Assembly: GCA_903828255.1 (NCBI GenBank)
Contig: CAIKLQ010000841.1
Span: forward strand, 1-63,432
Length of the DNA: 63,432 bases
Direction: 5' to 3'
From: an uncultured Verrucomicrobiota bacterium
GTDB lineage: Bacteria; Verrucomicrobiota; Verrucomicrobiia; Limisphaerales; JADLHS01
The notes beneath the pieces are model-generated. The model did no database searches, was not told where the DNA came from, and saw only the letters and a list, made by a program, of their open reading frames with translations. The position numbers were made by a program, and so were the translations under genes. Below, in pieces: positions 1 to 8,909 of this stretch; the stretch's first letter is position 1, and every line of letters starts with the position of its first letter.

Positions 1-945
1 GGCCGCAAACTGCGACATGCTCACCAGCGGCGGCGGTTCGGGCAGGCGCACTTCCTGGTAGCCGATCAGCGCATTCCAATTCGCCGACAGCAACAAATCG
101 TAGCCGGGATTCATCTCCTTGACCTGACACGAACACGGGCCAGTGAGAAACTCCGCCATCTCGCGCAGCGCCTCCGGACGAATCTCCGCGCCGATCGCTG
201 GCGGAATCACCCGACCCCGGCCAAATACCGGAAACAACATCGGCTCTTTCGTGCCCGACAATTTCGCGGCGCGGCTCAGCAACAAGCTAACCAGCGCGCG
301 CTCGGCGGGATCAGACCGCGCGACCCGCAACGTGGAAAACGCGATCTTCAGCGGCAGCTCGGCGGCGATGGGCGGATCGTCGGGCGCGGGTTCGGGCAAC
401 TTGAGCGACTGCTGCAATTTCTGCGTCTCGGCCTCGATCAATTCTGCCGCCTCCGCGTCCGCTTTCGCCGCGCCGCTTTCCAGGAGCAGCCAAACCACCG
501 CGTCGCCGCTCGAAAGTTTTTGCGTGAGACTGCGCCGCGCCGGCGAATCCAGCAGCGCCGCGACCGATTCCGCATTGAGCGGCCCGGCCCAAGCCGGGGC
601 GTCATCCCGCGCGTGCCGCGGATACCGCGCAACCAGCCACGGCAACGACGGCTTTTCCTGCGCCTCCCAAACCGCCCGCAGCGGCGGCGGCACTTCCGAC
701 GCGAGATCCACCCGGTTCACGACCAGGTTGGCGACGCCATCGCGCCCCGCCTGCTCCAGTTTTTCCAGCGCCGCCTGCTGCTCCGCCGTGAGTGGTCCGC
801 GCTGGAACACCACGATCTCGTAAGCATCCGCCTCCCATCGCTCCAGCGCGTAGCGGAAGACCGGCACATTGCAGGCCGCCGCCGCCAACGCCCCGAACAG
901 GGCCGTCAACAAGCAAGCGTGGCGGAAAAATCTGTGGCGGAACAT
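1..945 (-). CDS. Secreted or lipoprotein hypothetical protein, 3' end outside window
   Basis: An open frame of 315 codons runs from an ATG at 945 to the left edge without a stop, so the C-terminus is missing. The first 25 residues form an export signal: an Arg/His-rich start, then a hydrophobic stretch ending AAAAC-N, so it may be a lipoprotein anchored at Cys25, although the lipobox is weak. The mature part starts NVPVFRYALERW and is rich in Ala, Glu and Leu. A later CSC pair lies near the end of the visible part. Codon use looks genuinely coding (G/C at third positions). I recognise no enzymatic motif and give no function. It is followed on the same strand, after a gap, by the secreted protein at 1084-1989 reading the same way. 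Confidence 0.7.
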   Translation of the reverse strand, partial: MFRHRFFRHACLLTALFGALAAAACNVPVFRYALERWEADAYEIVVFQRGPLTAEQQAALEKLEQAGRDGVANLVVNRVDLASEVPPPLRAVWEAQEKPSLPWLVARYPRHARDDAPAWAGPLNAESVAALLDSPARRSLTQKLSSGDAVVWLLLESGAAKADAEAAELIEAETQKLQQSLKLPEPAPDDPPIAAELPLKIAFSTLRVARSDPAERALVSLLLSRAAKLSGTKEPMLFPVFGRGRVIPPAIGAEIRPEALREMAEFLTGPCSCQVKEMNPGYDLLLSANWNALIGYQEVRLPEPPPLVSMSQFAA

Positions 946-1083
946 CAGCATTGCAACCCTGTCACCATGTCTCGCGCCCGCCGGAAACTCAATCGAATTC
1001 CGGTTCGCGGTGGAAAAGCTGGTGCGGCACGTTCGCGGGCAACTGCGAGGGAACACCGAACTTCAACCCGGGTTTGCACCGCA

Positions 1084-1989
1084 TCATCGGGGCCAATCCA
1101 GCAGACCCACATTGTTGGTCATGAAAGCGCGCACCCTCTGGACTTCCGGATCTATCCACTTCCAGTCCTTCTGGTCCGGGCCGACGAGGAGTAGGTATTC
1201 CAGGGAGAATGTCGTGCCGTTCGTTAATGAATTGCGCTTTCGGGCGTCAAGCACGTGCATCTCGATGTTGTCCACATGTCCATTGTTGATTCGCGGGCGC
1301 ACTGTGCCGGGGCCGTGGTTAACCGGGACCAGGGCCACACAAGCGTCCTGGCCCTTCCTGGCGCCGTAAATTGTAATCCAACCGTCGTTGGCGAGTTCGT
1401 AACCGTCGAGGTAATGCATGTTCGCGTTCGCACCGGTTTCACTCACGTTCAGCCGGATGATTTCGCCGCCTTTCATCTTGGCTGCAACCATCGTGTAGCT
1501 GTTCTCCGGAGTCATAAACTCAACCCACGCACTCGAAATGTCGGTCAGGTTTTTCAGGATCTCGAGTCGCGTCTTCACCAAATGCACCTGAGTCGCACTC
1601 GCAGCAGCGTACCAGGCAAAATGGCATTCACTGCTAATGCAGTAGTCGCGAAACTTCCATGTGCCGCTGTAGCCAATAAGGGAGCCGGAGGTCTTCAGTG
1701 TCTGGAATTCGAGAAGGGTCAATCCCTCGGATTCGACCTTGTCGGTGAGCCATTTTCCTTCATTGCAGAGTAGGAAATGCGGCCAAATCACGCCGCATAC
1801 TGTTGTGTTCTTTGTGGAGAGGATGTTCAGGTTACCCTGCCAGGCGGCAGGCATCAACACGGCCAATTCCTTCTTGCCGGCCATCAGGCGGTAGGTGTCG
1901 TTGCCCGTTTTCTTGAACTCGATCAATTCGGCAGCGGTGACGCAAACAACGCCGGCGGTAACCGCCAGAACTATGGCTGCTAGTTTCAT
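1084..1989 (-). CDS. Secreted hypothetical protein (about 301 aa)
   Basis: The frame is open further upstream to 2088, but the ATG at 1989 begins a clean Sec signal peptide (MKLAAIVLAVTAGVVCVTA, cleavage near AAE), so I choose that start. The mature protein has about 280 residues, is mostly predicted beta, and begins with a short module around ELAVLMPAAWQGNLNIL. It contains several cysteines (CGV, LLCNEG, CISSECHF), suggesting disulfides in an exported protein. No catalytic motif is recognised. The composition suggests a beta-sandwich or carbohydrate-active type of fold, but this is only an impression. It stands alone, divergent from chrA, with about 300 bp between the two starts. Confidence 0.65.
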   Translation of the reverse strand: MKLAAIVLAVTAGVVCVTAAELIEFKKTGNDTYRLMAGKKELAVLMPAAWQGNLNILSTKNTTVCGVIWPHFLLCNEGKWLTDKVESEGLTLLEFQTLKTSGSLIGYSGTWKFRDYCISSECHFAWYAAASATQVHLVKTRLEILKNLTDISSAWVEFMTPENSYTMVAAKMKGGEIIRLNVSETGANANMHYLDGYELANDGWITIYGARKGQDACVALVPVNHGPGTVRPRINNGHVDNIEMHVLDARKRNSLTNGTTFSLEYLLLVGPDQKDWKWIDPEVQRVRAFMTNNVGLLDWPR

Positions 1990-2286
1990 CCGCAGTCTGC
2001 TCCAAAAGTGACCTGGGGCAGAATGGCCTGATTTCTGAGTGAGCGACATATTGGTTTGGGTGGTGCCGCCATGATATTCGAGCACCAAAATGTCCTTGTT
2101 TGAAAACTTTGTCCAGCCAGAGCGTGGTTGGCGACTTCGGGAAACCGCGCCGGCGTCAGTTGGGCATGCGGTACGTTCTCAGCTCTCCAAACTCGGGTGT
2201 CACGCGGTTGCTTTGCGTGACGACATCGGACACGATTCGCGGACGTCCGTCGCCGGTTTGAACCCAGCTCGGACACCAGCCCCGAA

Positions 2287-3489
2287 ATGCAAATGAGCGC
2301 GAACCAACCCGCAACCGACGCGCCGGAATCGCCGCAGCGGCAGCCGGTCCCTGCGCCGTCGCGATGGGAATTGTTCGCCGCCTTCCTGCGCCTGGGCGCG
2401 ACGGCTTTCGGCGGCCCGGCGATGGTGGCTTACATCCGGCAAATGGCGGTGGAGCGCAAGGGCTGGCTGGAGGCGCGCGCCTTCGATGATGGCGTGGCCC
2501 TGTGCCAGGCCGTGCCCGGCGCAACGGCGATGCAGACGGCGGCGTATGTTGGCTGGCGCGTGCGGGGCGTGACGGGGGCGGCGGTGTGTTTCACGGGATT
2601 TGGTCTGCCGGCCTTTGGCTTGATGCTGCTGCTCGCGGCGACGTATGGACGGGCGCACAGCCTGCCGGTCGTGGTTGCGGCTTTTAGCGGCTTGCAGGCA
2701 ATCGTGGTCGCGATCGTGGCGAACGCCGCGGTGGCCTTCGGTCGGACGACGCTCAAAGACTGGCGGCAGGTGCTGATCACGGCGCTGGCGGTGGCACTGT
2801 TTGGCTGGGGACTGAATCCGTTCCTGGTGGTGGTGCTGGCGGCGTTCGCGGGGTTCTGGATCTTGAGAGCGGAGAATCCGGTTGCGTCCGCAGCGGCGGC
2901 GGCGACCTCGAAACCGGTGCTGCTGATCCTCGGCGCGAGCGGGGCGATGCTGGCGGCGTTGTTCGTCGGCAACCGGCCGCTCTTCGACCTGGCGACACTG
3001 ATGATGCGTGTGGATCTGTTTGCCTTTGGCGGCGGATTCGCTTCCGTGCCGCTGCTGTTCAACGAGGTCGTGACGGCGCGGCACTGGCTGGATGGCCCGA
3101 CGTTTTCAGACGGCCTGGTGCTCGGCCAAGTCACGCCCGGCCCCATCGTGATCACGGCGACGTTCGTCGGCTACTTGCGGCAGGGCGTGCCCGGGGCCAT
3201 CGTCGCCACGGTGGGCGTGTTCCTGCCATCATTCTTGATCGTGATCGCAGCGGCGCCGCATTTTGAGCGGCTGCGGAGTTCGCCGGTTTTTGCGCGACTC
3301 ATCGGCGGGGCGCTGTGTTCGTTTCCGGGTTTGCTGCTGATCGTCGCGGGGCATTTTTCCCAAAGCGTCAGTTGGGATGTGGGGCGGGTTCTGCTGGCCG
3401 CAGCCGCTTTCAGCGCGTTGCGTTTGGGCGCAAGTATTTTCTGGGTGGTCGTCATTGGCACCGGACTCTCGGGGCTCTTTTGTCGGTAG
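2287..3489 (+). CDS. chrA: Chromate transporter, long-chain CHR family (ChrA)
   Basis: A 400-residue membrane protein with two homologous CHR halves, as expected for the long-chain ChrA type. The N-terminal half carries FGGPAMVAYIRQMAVERKGW and PGATAMQTAAYVGW; the C-terminal half carries FGGGFASVPLLFNEVV and QVTPGPIVITATFVGYLR. These match the duplicated signature of the family, which exports chromate across the inner membrane using the proton gradient. Roughly 10-11 hydrophobic segments are visible. The start could be ATG 2287 or the nearby ATG 2293. No chrB-like regulator or other metal-resistance gene is adjacent, so the native substrate in this organism is inferred only from the family. 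Confidence 0.9.
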   Translation: MQMSANQPATDAPESPQRQPVPAPSRWELFAAFLRLGATAFGGPAMVAYIRQMAVERKGWLEARAFDDGVALCQAVPGATAMQTAAYVGWRVRGVTGAAVCFTGFGLPAFGLMLLLAATYGRAHSLPVVVAAFSGLQAIVVAIVANAAVAFGRTTLKDWRQVLITALAVALFGWGLNPFLVVVLAAFAGFWILRAENPVASAAAAATSKPVLLILGASGAMLAALFVGNRPLFDLATLMMRVDLFAFGGGFASVPLLFNEVVTARHWLDGPTFSDGLVLGQVTPGPIVITATFVGYLRQGVPGAIVATVGVFLPSFLIVIAAAPHFERLRSSPVFARLIGGALCSFPGLLLIVAGHFSQSVSWDVGRVLLAAAAFSALRLGASIFWVVVIGTGLSGLFCR

Positions 3490-3574
3490 CAGACTGGTCA
3501 CTGGTTGCAACCAGATTTGATCGGCAGCCCGACCCCGCAGCTCCCACAAACACGTTCGACTATGAGCCCGCGTT

Positions 3575-3726
3575 TCTTATTACCCCCCCCCCCGCTTCAG
3601 CGGGGTGGCGAAGGCTGGGGCGCTTTCCAAACCGTTTCAACGGTTTGGCCAGTGGGGGCAACCGTTCAAACGGTTTTCCGATCCTGGGCCGCCGGGCCAG
3701 CCGGCTAAAGCAGGGGGTTAATGAGC
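3575..3726. repeat. REP-like palindromic element (GGCTTNAGCC ends)
   Basis: The ends are inverted and imperfect: the left end reads CCGCTTCAGCGGGGTGG and the right end CCGGCTAAAGCAGGGGG followed by TTAATGAG. Inside lie two small palindromes, AAACCGTTTCAACGGTTT and AACCGTTCAAACGGTT. A related copy is at 43044-43149 and a fragment at 42206-42230, so this is a dispersed family rather than a local structure. A run of 11 C lies at the left end. No transposase is encoded. Confidence 0.6.
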
Positions 3727-3870
3727 GGTTGCGCGGCTGGACAGGAAGTTTGGGGAATAGGCAGGCTAGGTTTAGTTGCGGGTTGCTGATTGGTGGTTGC
3801 AGGAGGGGAAAATGTGCGAGAACCGGCGATTTTTGAGCAAGTTCCACCGAAAACCCCTCCCGGCGGGGCA

Positions 3871-4121
3871 AAAAGACCGTCGTTTTACCGGATGAAGCTG
3901 CTAACCGGGGTGAAACTGGCATAGTTTGGGCCGGCCAAGGGGCTTGGCGCGGGTGAACGGGCGTCGTTTGGGGCGGGCGAGCGGCTTCGCCGGGGTAAAA
4001 CAGCGTCGTTTGGGGCTGACCAGCGGCTTCGCAGTGGTAAAATAGCGTCGTTTGGGCGCGATGAGGTGCTGGCCGGGGTGAACCGACCGTCGGGTGCGGG
4101 TGGCGAGCGGCTCGGGGGGTT
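3871..4121. repeat. 42-bp minisatellite, six degenerate units
   Basis: Six tandem units of 41-43 bp begin at about 3871, 3913, 3956, 3997, 4039 and 4081. Each has an A-rich start, a core related to AGCGTCGTTTGGG, and an end like GGCTTCGCCGGGGTG. Because 42 is a multiple of three, the minus strand is open through the array and would read a 14-residue repeat (PNDAVLPRRSRSA type), but that frame overlaps the end of the glycosyltransferase gene and has no start or context of its own. The last unit reaches the TAA stop of the glycosyltransferase at 4120-4122. Confidence 0.8.
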
Positions 4122-5175
4122 AGAACAGGCTCTTAGGCCGGTCATGGGATGAATCCGGGGGGTGAACTCCGGGGGGCAAGAGCCGCTGCAACTCCGCCGC
4201 GACCCGGTCAATGCTCAAGCCGGGCAGTCCAGCGGTTTCTTTCACAATGGTGACGCGCTCGCCTTGCGGACGCCAGATTTCCTCAATCGTATGCGCCCAT
4301 AAAACCACGCCGGGCAAACCGAGCGCGGCGGCAAGATGGGAAATGCCGGAATCGTGTCCGACGAAGCCGGCGCACGATTGCAACCGGTGCGCCAGTTCAA
4401 CCAGCGGGAGGCTTTGCGCCAGTTCGCAACGATTCAAGGGTAGGCGGGCAGCCAGGCGTTTCAGCCGCTGACCTTCCGCCTCGCCACCGACGAGCAACAA
4501 ATTCCAATTCGTTTCGCGCTCCAGTTTAGCGAGCAGTTCGGCCCAATTCGCTTCCGGCCAGTTCTTTCGTTCGCTGCCACTGCCGGGATGCAGTGCCAGC
4601 GTTCGTAGGGCAGGCGTCGGGCCGGGATCATTTTCTGGAAGCGATTCCGCTGGGGCCGCACCTTTGAAGCCTCCGGTTGCAGAAGATTGCGACCGGCGCG
4701 ACGCCGGTGCTACGGTCAGTCGCGGCACGGGATCGGCGGCGAAAATTGCGAGCCGTTCCAGCGGCTTCAGATACACCGCGGTCGCATGAGTCCGATTGGT
4801 TTCATCCGGCCGATGCGGCGCACCGATGAACTGCGCGGGCGCACAGCGGGCAATGTTCGTCTGGAAAATTTCGTCAGGATCGTAGAGGTACGAGACGATG
4901 ATGTTGAACTCGGAAAAATAGTCTGCGAGGTCCGGGGCGAGCTTGCCATCGCGGGCAAAAAATCCCGCCAGTCCGCGGGCCTCGATGGGCTGCACGCGAT
5001 CCACCAACCCGCCCGCCAACGCAAGTTGGGCAATGTGGGGATACCCGAGCACTTCCAGATGGGCCTGCGGGAATTGCCGGCGCAGCGCCGCGATGGCCGG
5101 CAACGTGAGAATGAAGTCCCCAATCGCCCCGCCGCGAATGACCAGGATTTTGCCTTTGGGTGCGGAGGGTTTCAC
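4120..5175 (-). CDS. Glycosyltransferase family 9 (heptosyltransferase-like)
   Basis: A 351-residue protein of the GT9 family, which transfers heptose or related sugars from nucleotide donors to the lipopolysaccharide core at the inner face of the membrane. The N-terminal domain begins ILVIRGGAIGDFILTLPA, the classical GT9 opening. The donor-binding domain contains LHPGSGSERKNWP and GHDSGISHLAAALGLP. Between the two domains (about residues 150-190) lies an unusually long linker rich in Ala, Ser and Pro whose DNA contains the palindrome ACCGGCGCGACGCCGGT at 4692-4708, so a short repeat may have been inserted in frame. The exact acceptor cannot be read from sequence. Confidence 0.85.
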   Translation of the reverse strand: MKPSAPKGKILVIRGGAIGDFILTLPAIAALRRQFPQAHLEVLGYPHIAQLALAGGLVDRVQPIEARGLAGFFARDGKLAPDLADYFSEFNIIVSYLYDPDEIFQTNIARCAPAQFIGAPHRPDETNRTHATAVYLKPLERLAIFAADPVPRLTVAPASRRSQSSATGGFKGAAPAESLPENDPGPTPALRTLALHPGSGSERKNWPEANWAELLAKLERETNWNLLLVGGEAEGQRLKRLAARLPLNRCELAQSLPLVELAHRLQSCAGFVGHDSGISHLAAALGLPGVVLWAHTIEEIWRPQGERVTIVKETAGLPGLSIDRVAAELQRLLPPGVHPPDSSHDRPKSLF

Positions 5176-5258
5176 GGTTTGGCAGCTTGGGTTGGAGCGC
5201 CGCGCCTCGGCCAGTCTCAGTTGTTACCTCCGCGCCGAGCCGGAACTCCGCGTTCCGA

Positions 5259-5813
5259 TTATATCGCACGGAACGCCGTAAGGCCCAGCACCAGCACCAA
5301 CAGCGCGAAAACCAACCGCAGCAGGCTGTGGAGTTTGCTGCGTTTTTCGTTCGCTGTAACCCAGTTCAAAAAGTCGCGCAACCGCCAGGGCGAAACGGTC
5401 AGCCAGATGCCCGCCACCACGAACCCATACGCCAGGGTCTGGTTGAGCAGTACCCACGGCGTTTCCCCAAGGTGCGGGCGACCCGTGTCCAGCATCAACT
5501 TAGCGACCAGCAGGAGCACGACGGCCAACCCGCGAACGGCCAGAAAGTCCTGCACAAAAATGCAAGTGGCCAAACCGATGCCGGCAAAAGCCGCCAGCAT
5601 GTAAGGTTTGAACGCCGTGAAATCCGCAATCGGCTCCTGCTTTACCAGCCACAGAAACCAGGCCGTTCCCAGCGCCATGAGGAAAAATCCCGCCGGCAGC
5701 GAGCGCGGGAATTTGCGCACGGCGGCAGCGAAGGCGGTCGGCCGCGCCAGCCCATAAACCTGCGGCACCGCCATGCCGAGCCCCAGCAAGATGGACAACA
5801 ACGATAATTTCAT
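5259..5813 (-). CDS. Conserved integral membrane protein, unknown function
   Basis: A 184-residue, very hydrophobic protein with about five or six membrane segments (near residues 5-22, 40-56, 70-90, 93-108, 122-140 and 165-182). Conserved-looking features are FVQDFLAVRGLAVVLLLVAK and LLNQTLAYGFVVAGIWLTVSPWR. No transporter or enzyme signature is recognised. It precedes the glycosyltransferase on the same strand with an 83-bp gap and could share its transcript, which would suggest a cell-envelope role, but this is inference from position only. Confidence 0.7.
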   Translation of the reverse strand: MKLSLLSILLGLGMAVPQVYGLARPTAFAAAVRKFPRSLPAGFFLMALGTAWFLWLVKQEPIADFTAFKPYMLAAFAGIGLATCIFVQDFLAVRGLAVVLLLVAKLMLDTGRPHLGETPWVLLNQTLAYGFVVAGIWLTVSPWRLRDFLNWVTANEKRSKLHSLLRLVFALLVLVLGLTAFRAI

Positions 5814-6317
5814 TCCGTCAAAGCATTATTTAAAGCCCGCAGAGGATGGCGATTGGCGCCCGAAAGGCAAACCGAAACGCCGGGAACGGCACCCCGAGGC
5901 GCGACTAAAAACGGCTGAAGGAAGAACCGGCGGCCCCCCTTTGTTGCGGCGGGCGCCCGTCCTCAACCGCCGCGACAGCCTGGCCAATCCGCATGAATAA
6001 AGGCTTCAAGGCGGGTCCGCCACTCGACTTTCCAACCCGCGCCAACCCGAGACAAGCGGACGGAAATCGGGCATTCTTAGCAACCGTGGCAACCGCGCGC
6101 CGTGGCTTCCTGTGGTTGGCCGCTCGCGGATAAATCACGAGCTGGCATACCTCCCGCCGTTTTTCTTCCAGCCGCATAGTGTCCCGTGGACCGGAAAGTC
6201 CACGCCGACTTACGCCGGCGGCTCCGGTTCCAGGGTTCAAACGGCGAAGTTCCGGGGCGGAGAATTCTCCCCCCGAGCAGCCCAGCGCGCGCTTCCCGAG
6301 GGCACTGCTGAATGGCT
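5814..6317. other. Intergenic stretch without recognised feature
   Basis: About 500 bp between the stop of rlmN and the start of the membrane protein, both on the minus strand. I see no convincing coding frame, RNA gene or strong palindrome. Short open frames on both strands have no recognisable product and no ribosome binding site. Confidence 0.5.
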
Positions 6318-7355
6318 TTACGCAGTGCGGCCTGCCAACATGCCGCAGGCGGCGTGAATGTCCTGACCGCCGCTGTAGCGGCGGGCCACGGGCATGGCCA
6401 GCTTGGCGCGGAGCGCATCGCGAAAGTTATCCAACTCGGCAGCGGTGGGCGGGCGGAAGCGGCCCGTGGGATCGTTGACCTCAATCAGGTCGAGCTTGAG
6501 CGGCAGGCCGCGGGTCAAATCCGCCAGCCTTTGAGCATCGTCCGCGCCCACATTCACTCCGGAGATCATAGTCCACGCCAGCATGATCCGTTGCCCGGTG
6601 ACGGCGTGATACTCCCGGAGCGCCTGGATGAGGTCCGGCGTAGGATGCGCCTGTTCCACCGGCAATAACTCCCGGCGTTGGAGCGGGTCTGCGGAAGTCA
6701 GCGAGACGACCAACCGGGCGCGCTGCCGTTCGGCGGTAAAGCGGCGGATGCCGGGGACGATGCCCACTGTGGAGACGGTGATCGCCTTCGCGGCAATCGC
6801 CATCCCACAAGGTTCGGACAGAATCGCGACCGCCGTCATCACCGCGTCGTAGTTCAACAGCGGCTCGCCCATGCCCATGAAGACCACTCCGCGAATCGGA
6901 TGCGGGGAATCGGCCTGGAGCTTAACGACTTGATCCACGATTTCCCACGCGGCCAGGTTGCGACCAAAACCCATCCGGCCCGTGGCGCAAAAGGCGCACC
7001 CCATGGCGCAGCCCACCTGGGAACTCACACAGGCCACATACTTGAGGTCATCCGACCGGTGCAGGAGCGGAATGCGGACAGCCTCAAACTGTCCAGTTCC
7101 TCGGCCTTGAAACAAATACTTGGTGAAGCCGTCCTGCGGCGAGACGACTTTCTGCACCAGCGTCAAATGGGGAATTTCCGTCAAGCGGAGCAACTCCTCC
7201 CGCAACCGGGCGGTAAGGTGGCTTCCCGGAGCGGGTAGCTCGCCACGCTTCATGGCCGCCGCCAGAAGCCGCCGCGCCAGATGCGGGCTGACTCCCGCAT
7301 AGGCCAGGCTGGCATGTAACTGGTCGGAGGTTTGGTTCTTTAGCAGGATTGGCAT
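6318..7355 (-). CDS. rlmN: 23S rRNA (adenine2503-C2)-methyltransferase RlmN
   Basis: A 345-residue radical-SAM enzyme that methylates C2 of A2503 in 23S rRNA (and in E. coli A37 of some tRNAs). The iron-sulfur motif CAMGCAFC gives ligands at Cys116, Cys120 and Cys123. The C-terminal AACGML supplies the methyl-carrying cysteine near residue 337. Family landmarks such as VVFMGMGEPLLNYD and ISTVG-like TVSTVGIVPGIRR are present. Length fits RlmN. The related resistance enzyme Cfr is less likely because the sequence follows the RlmN pattern and sits among housekeeping genes. Confidence 0.9.
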   Translation of the reverse strand: MPILLKNQTSDQLHASLAYAGVSPHLARRLLAAAMKRGELPAPGSHLTARLREELLRLTEIPHLTLVQKVVSPQDGFTKYLFQGRGTGQFEAVRIPLLHRSDDLKYVACVSSQVGCAMGCAFCATGRMGFGRNLAAWEIVDQVVKLQADSPHPIRGVVFMGMGEPLLNYDAVMTAVAILSEPCGMAIAAKAITVSTVGIVPGIRRFTAERQRARLVVSLTSADPLQRRELLPVEQAHPTPDLIQALREYHAVTGQRIMLAWTMISGVNVGADDAQRLADLTRGLPLKLDLIEVNDPTGRFRPPTAAELDNFRDALRAKLAMPVARRYSGGQDIHAACGMLAGRTA

Positions 7356-7406
7356 ACGCGTAACCGATCTTACCGGCGCGCCCGATTCCCGCAGCCATCG
7401 CCCCGC

Positions 7407-8576
7407 CTACCGCATGTTTTTGAATCCCTCTTCGATTCCGGCGGAAATGCTGGCGAGCACTTCGTCGAAGGAGCCCGTGCCATCTATCTTTAGGACGCCG
7501 TGTAGTTGCTTGTATTTCGCAATCACGGGAACGGTCTTGGTTTCGTGTTCGTGCAGGCGCTTCACGATTTTCGCGGTGCTGGTGTCGTAGGGCATGCAGC
7601 CATCCGTCTGGCGGCGTTCGTCGAGCCGCCGGATGAGTTCCAGGATGGGAACTTCGATCTCGATGATTTGGGAGATGGAGGAACCGTGCTTCTTCAATAG
7701 GCCGTCCAGAATGTAGGACTGGACGAGCGTGCGCGGAAAACCCTTGAAAATAAACCCCTTCACGTCCTTGGAATCCGCCAGCCGTTTCTCGATGAGCTGC
7801 ACCACGATTTCGTCGGGCACCAACTGGCCATTCTCGTAGAGGTCGGTGATCCGTTTCCCGGTCGCCGTGCCTTGCTTGATTTCCTGTTCCAGCATCGCGC
7901 CCGTCGCGACATACTCCAGGCCGAATTTCCGCGCCAGCGCTTTGCCTTGGGAGCCGCGGCCCGACCCCGGATAGCCAAAGAGCACCACGTTGAACAAGCT
8001 TTTGCTCAGTTCGTTCCGGATGATTTCGGAAATCTTTTGATGCACCGCGTCAATGCCGGTCGCTCCGTCCACCTCCACATAGATGCCTTTGTCCCGGTAA
8101 AACTGGAGCACCGGCAGGGTCTTCTGATTGTATTCCCGCAGGCGGTTGCGGATCACGGATTCGTTGTCGTCGGTGCGTCCCGAAGTCAACCCGCGGCTCA
8201 TCAAACGGCGCACGGATTCCTCTTCCGCCACGCCCAGACTGATGAGGCAATTCAGGGAGGTGTGGAGCTTTAGCATCAAGCCCTCGAGGATATAGGCTTG
8301 GATGTAAGTGCGCGGAAAGCCATCGAAGAGGAAGCCGTTGGAGCCAGGATTGTCGGTGATGGTTTTCTCGATGATCTGCACGATGATCTCGTCGGAAACC
8401 AGGCCGCCGGCGCTGATGATACTTTGGGCTTCGAGGCCCAGCTTGGTTTTGGCGGCCAGTTCTTTCCGCAACAAGTCACCGGTGGAGATATAGAACAAGT
8501 TGTATTTCTTGATCAGGAATTCCGACTGGGTGCCTTTGCCGGCTCCCGGCGGACCAAAGAGGGCGATATTGAGCAT
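7407..8576 (-). CDS. adk: Adenylate kinase with two fused kinase domains
   Basis: A 389-residue protein, about twice the usual length, made of two complete adenylate-kinase-like domains. Domain 1 (1-190) has the canonical P-loop GPPGAGKGT (Lys14), the AMP-site DGFPRT and a short lid with SGRTDDN; it should interconvert ATP + AMP and 2 ADP. Domain 2 (195-389) has YPGSGRGSQ, where Arg207 replaces the catalytic P-loop lysine and Ser replaces Thr, while KGFPRT is kept. Its lid has lost the RxDD motif, reading QTDGCMPYD. Domain 2 is therefore probably regulatory or changed in activity. The two domains are clearly related to each other, indicating an ancient internal duplication. Start at ATG 8576. 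Confidence 0.9.
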   Translation of the reverse strand: MLNIALFGPPGAGKGTQSEFLIKKYNLFYISTGDLLRKELAAKTKLGLEAQSIISAGGLVSDEIIVQIIEKTITDNPGSNGFLFDGFPRTYIQAYILEGLMLKLHTSLNCLISLGVAEEESVRRLMSRGLTSGRTDDNESVIRNRLREYNQKTLPVLQFYRDKGIYVEVDGATGIDAVHQKISEIIRNELSKSLFNVVLFGYPGSGRGSQGKALARKFGLEYVATGAMLEQEIKQGTATGKRITDLYENGQLVPDEIVVQLIEKRLADSKDVKGFIFKGFPRTLVQSYILDGLLKKHGSSISQIIEIEVPILELIRRLDERRQTDGCMPYDTSTAKIVKRLHEHETKTVPVIAKYKQLHGVLKIDGTGSFDEVLASISAGIEEGFKNMR

Positions 8577-8785
8577 AAGGTAAGTATAAGGTTGGCAACG
8601 CTTCCGCGTCGCGTTTCAGCAGGCAGATGATTCGCACGCCGGCGGGTCCGCGACAAGTTCTTTCGCCGCGCGCCGCCCCGGAGATTGCGGTCAAATACGG
8701 GTGCGGGCGGAGGCTTTACGCGGACGTCAGCGGCTCTCCCCAAGCAGTCACGTTTGGCGTGCTTACACCTGCAACCGGCTTTGGG

Positions 8786-8820
8786 GCTTGAAGGTTCTCT
8801 GGAGCTTGGAATTTGGAGCT
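8786..8820. repeat. Heptanucleotide microsatellite (TGGAGCT type)
   Basis: In the 333-bp gap between the adenylate kinase gene and the Dabb gene, seven-base units GCTTGAA, GGTTCTC, TGGAGCT, TGGAATT and TGGAGCT follow in register. A related short run (GGGGCTTGGGAGCTTTCGCC) occurs after the sulfatase gene near 44845. The rest of this gap holds nothing I recognise. Confidence 0.5.
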
Positions 8821-8909
8821 TTCGCCCGCCAAGTCGCCACCGAAAACAGCGGGCCATCTATATTGTGCTTGAGAATCGCTGCCGCGCAGCGTCAAATCAT
8901 CACCACATT

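Noticed and set aside
3871..4121. CRISPR array
   Set aside because: The units are contiguous and degenerate, with no constant repeat alternating with unique spacers, and no cas genes are present.
3885..4211. A 108-residue repeat protein on the minus strand (14-residue PNDAVLP-type units)
   Set aside because: It is the translation of the 42-bp minisatellite and overlaps the glycosyltransferase in another frame; the period being a multiple of three explains why it stays open.
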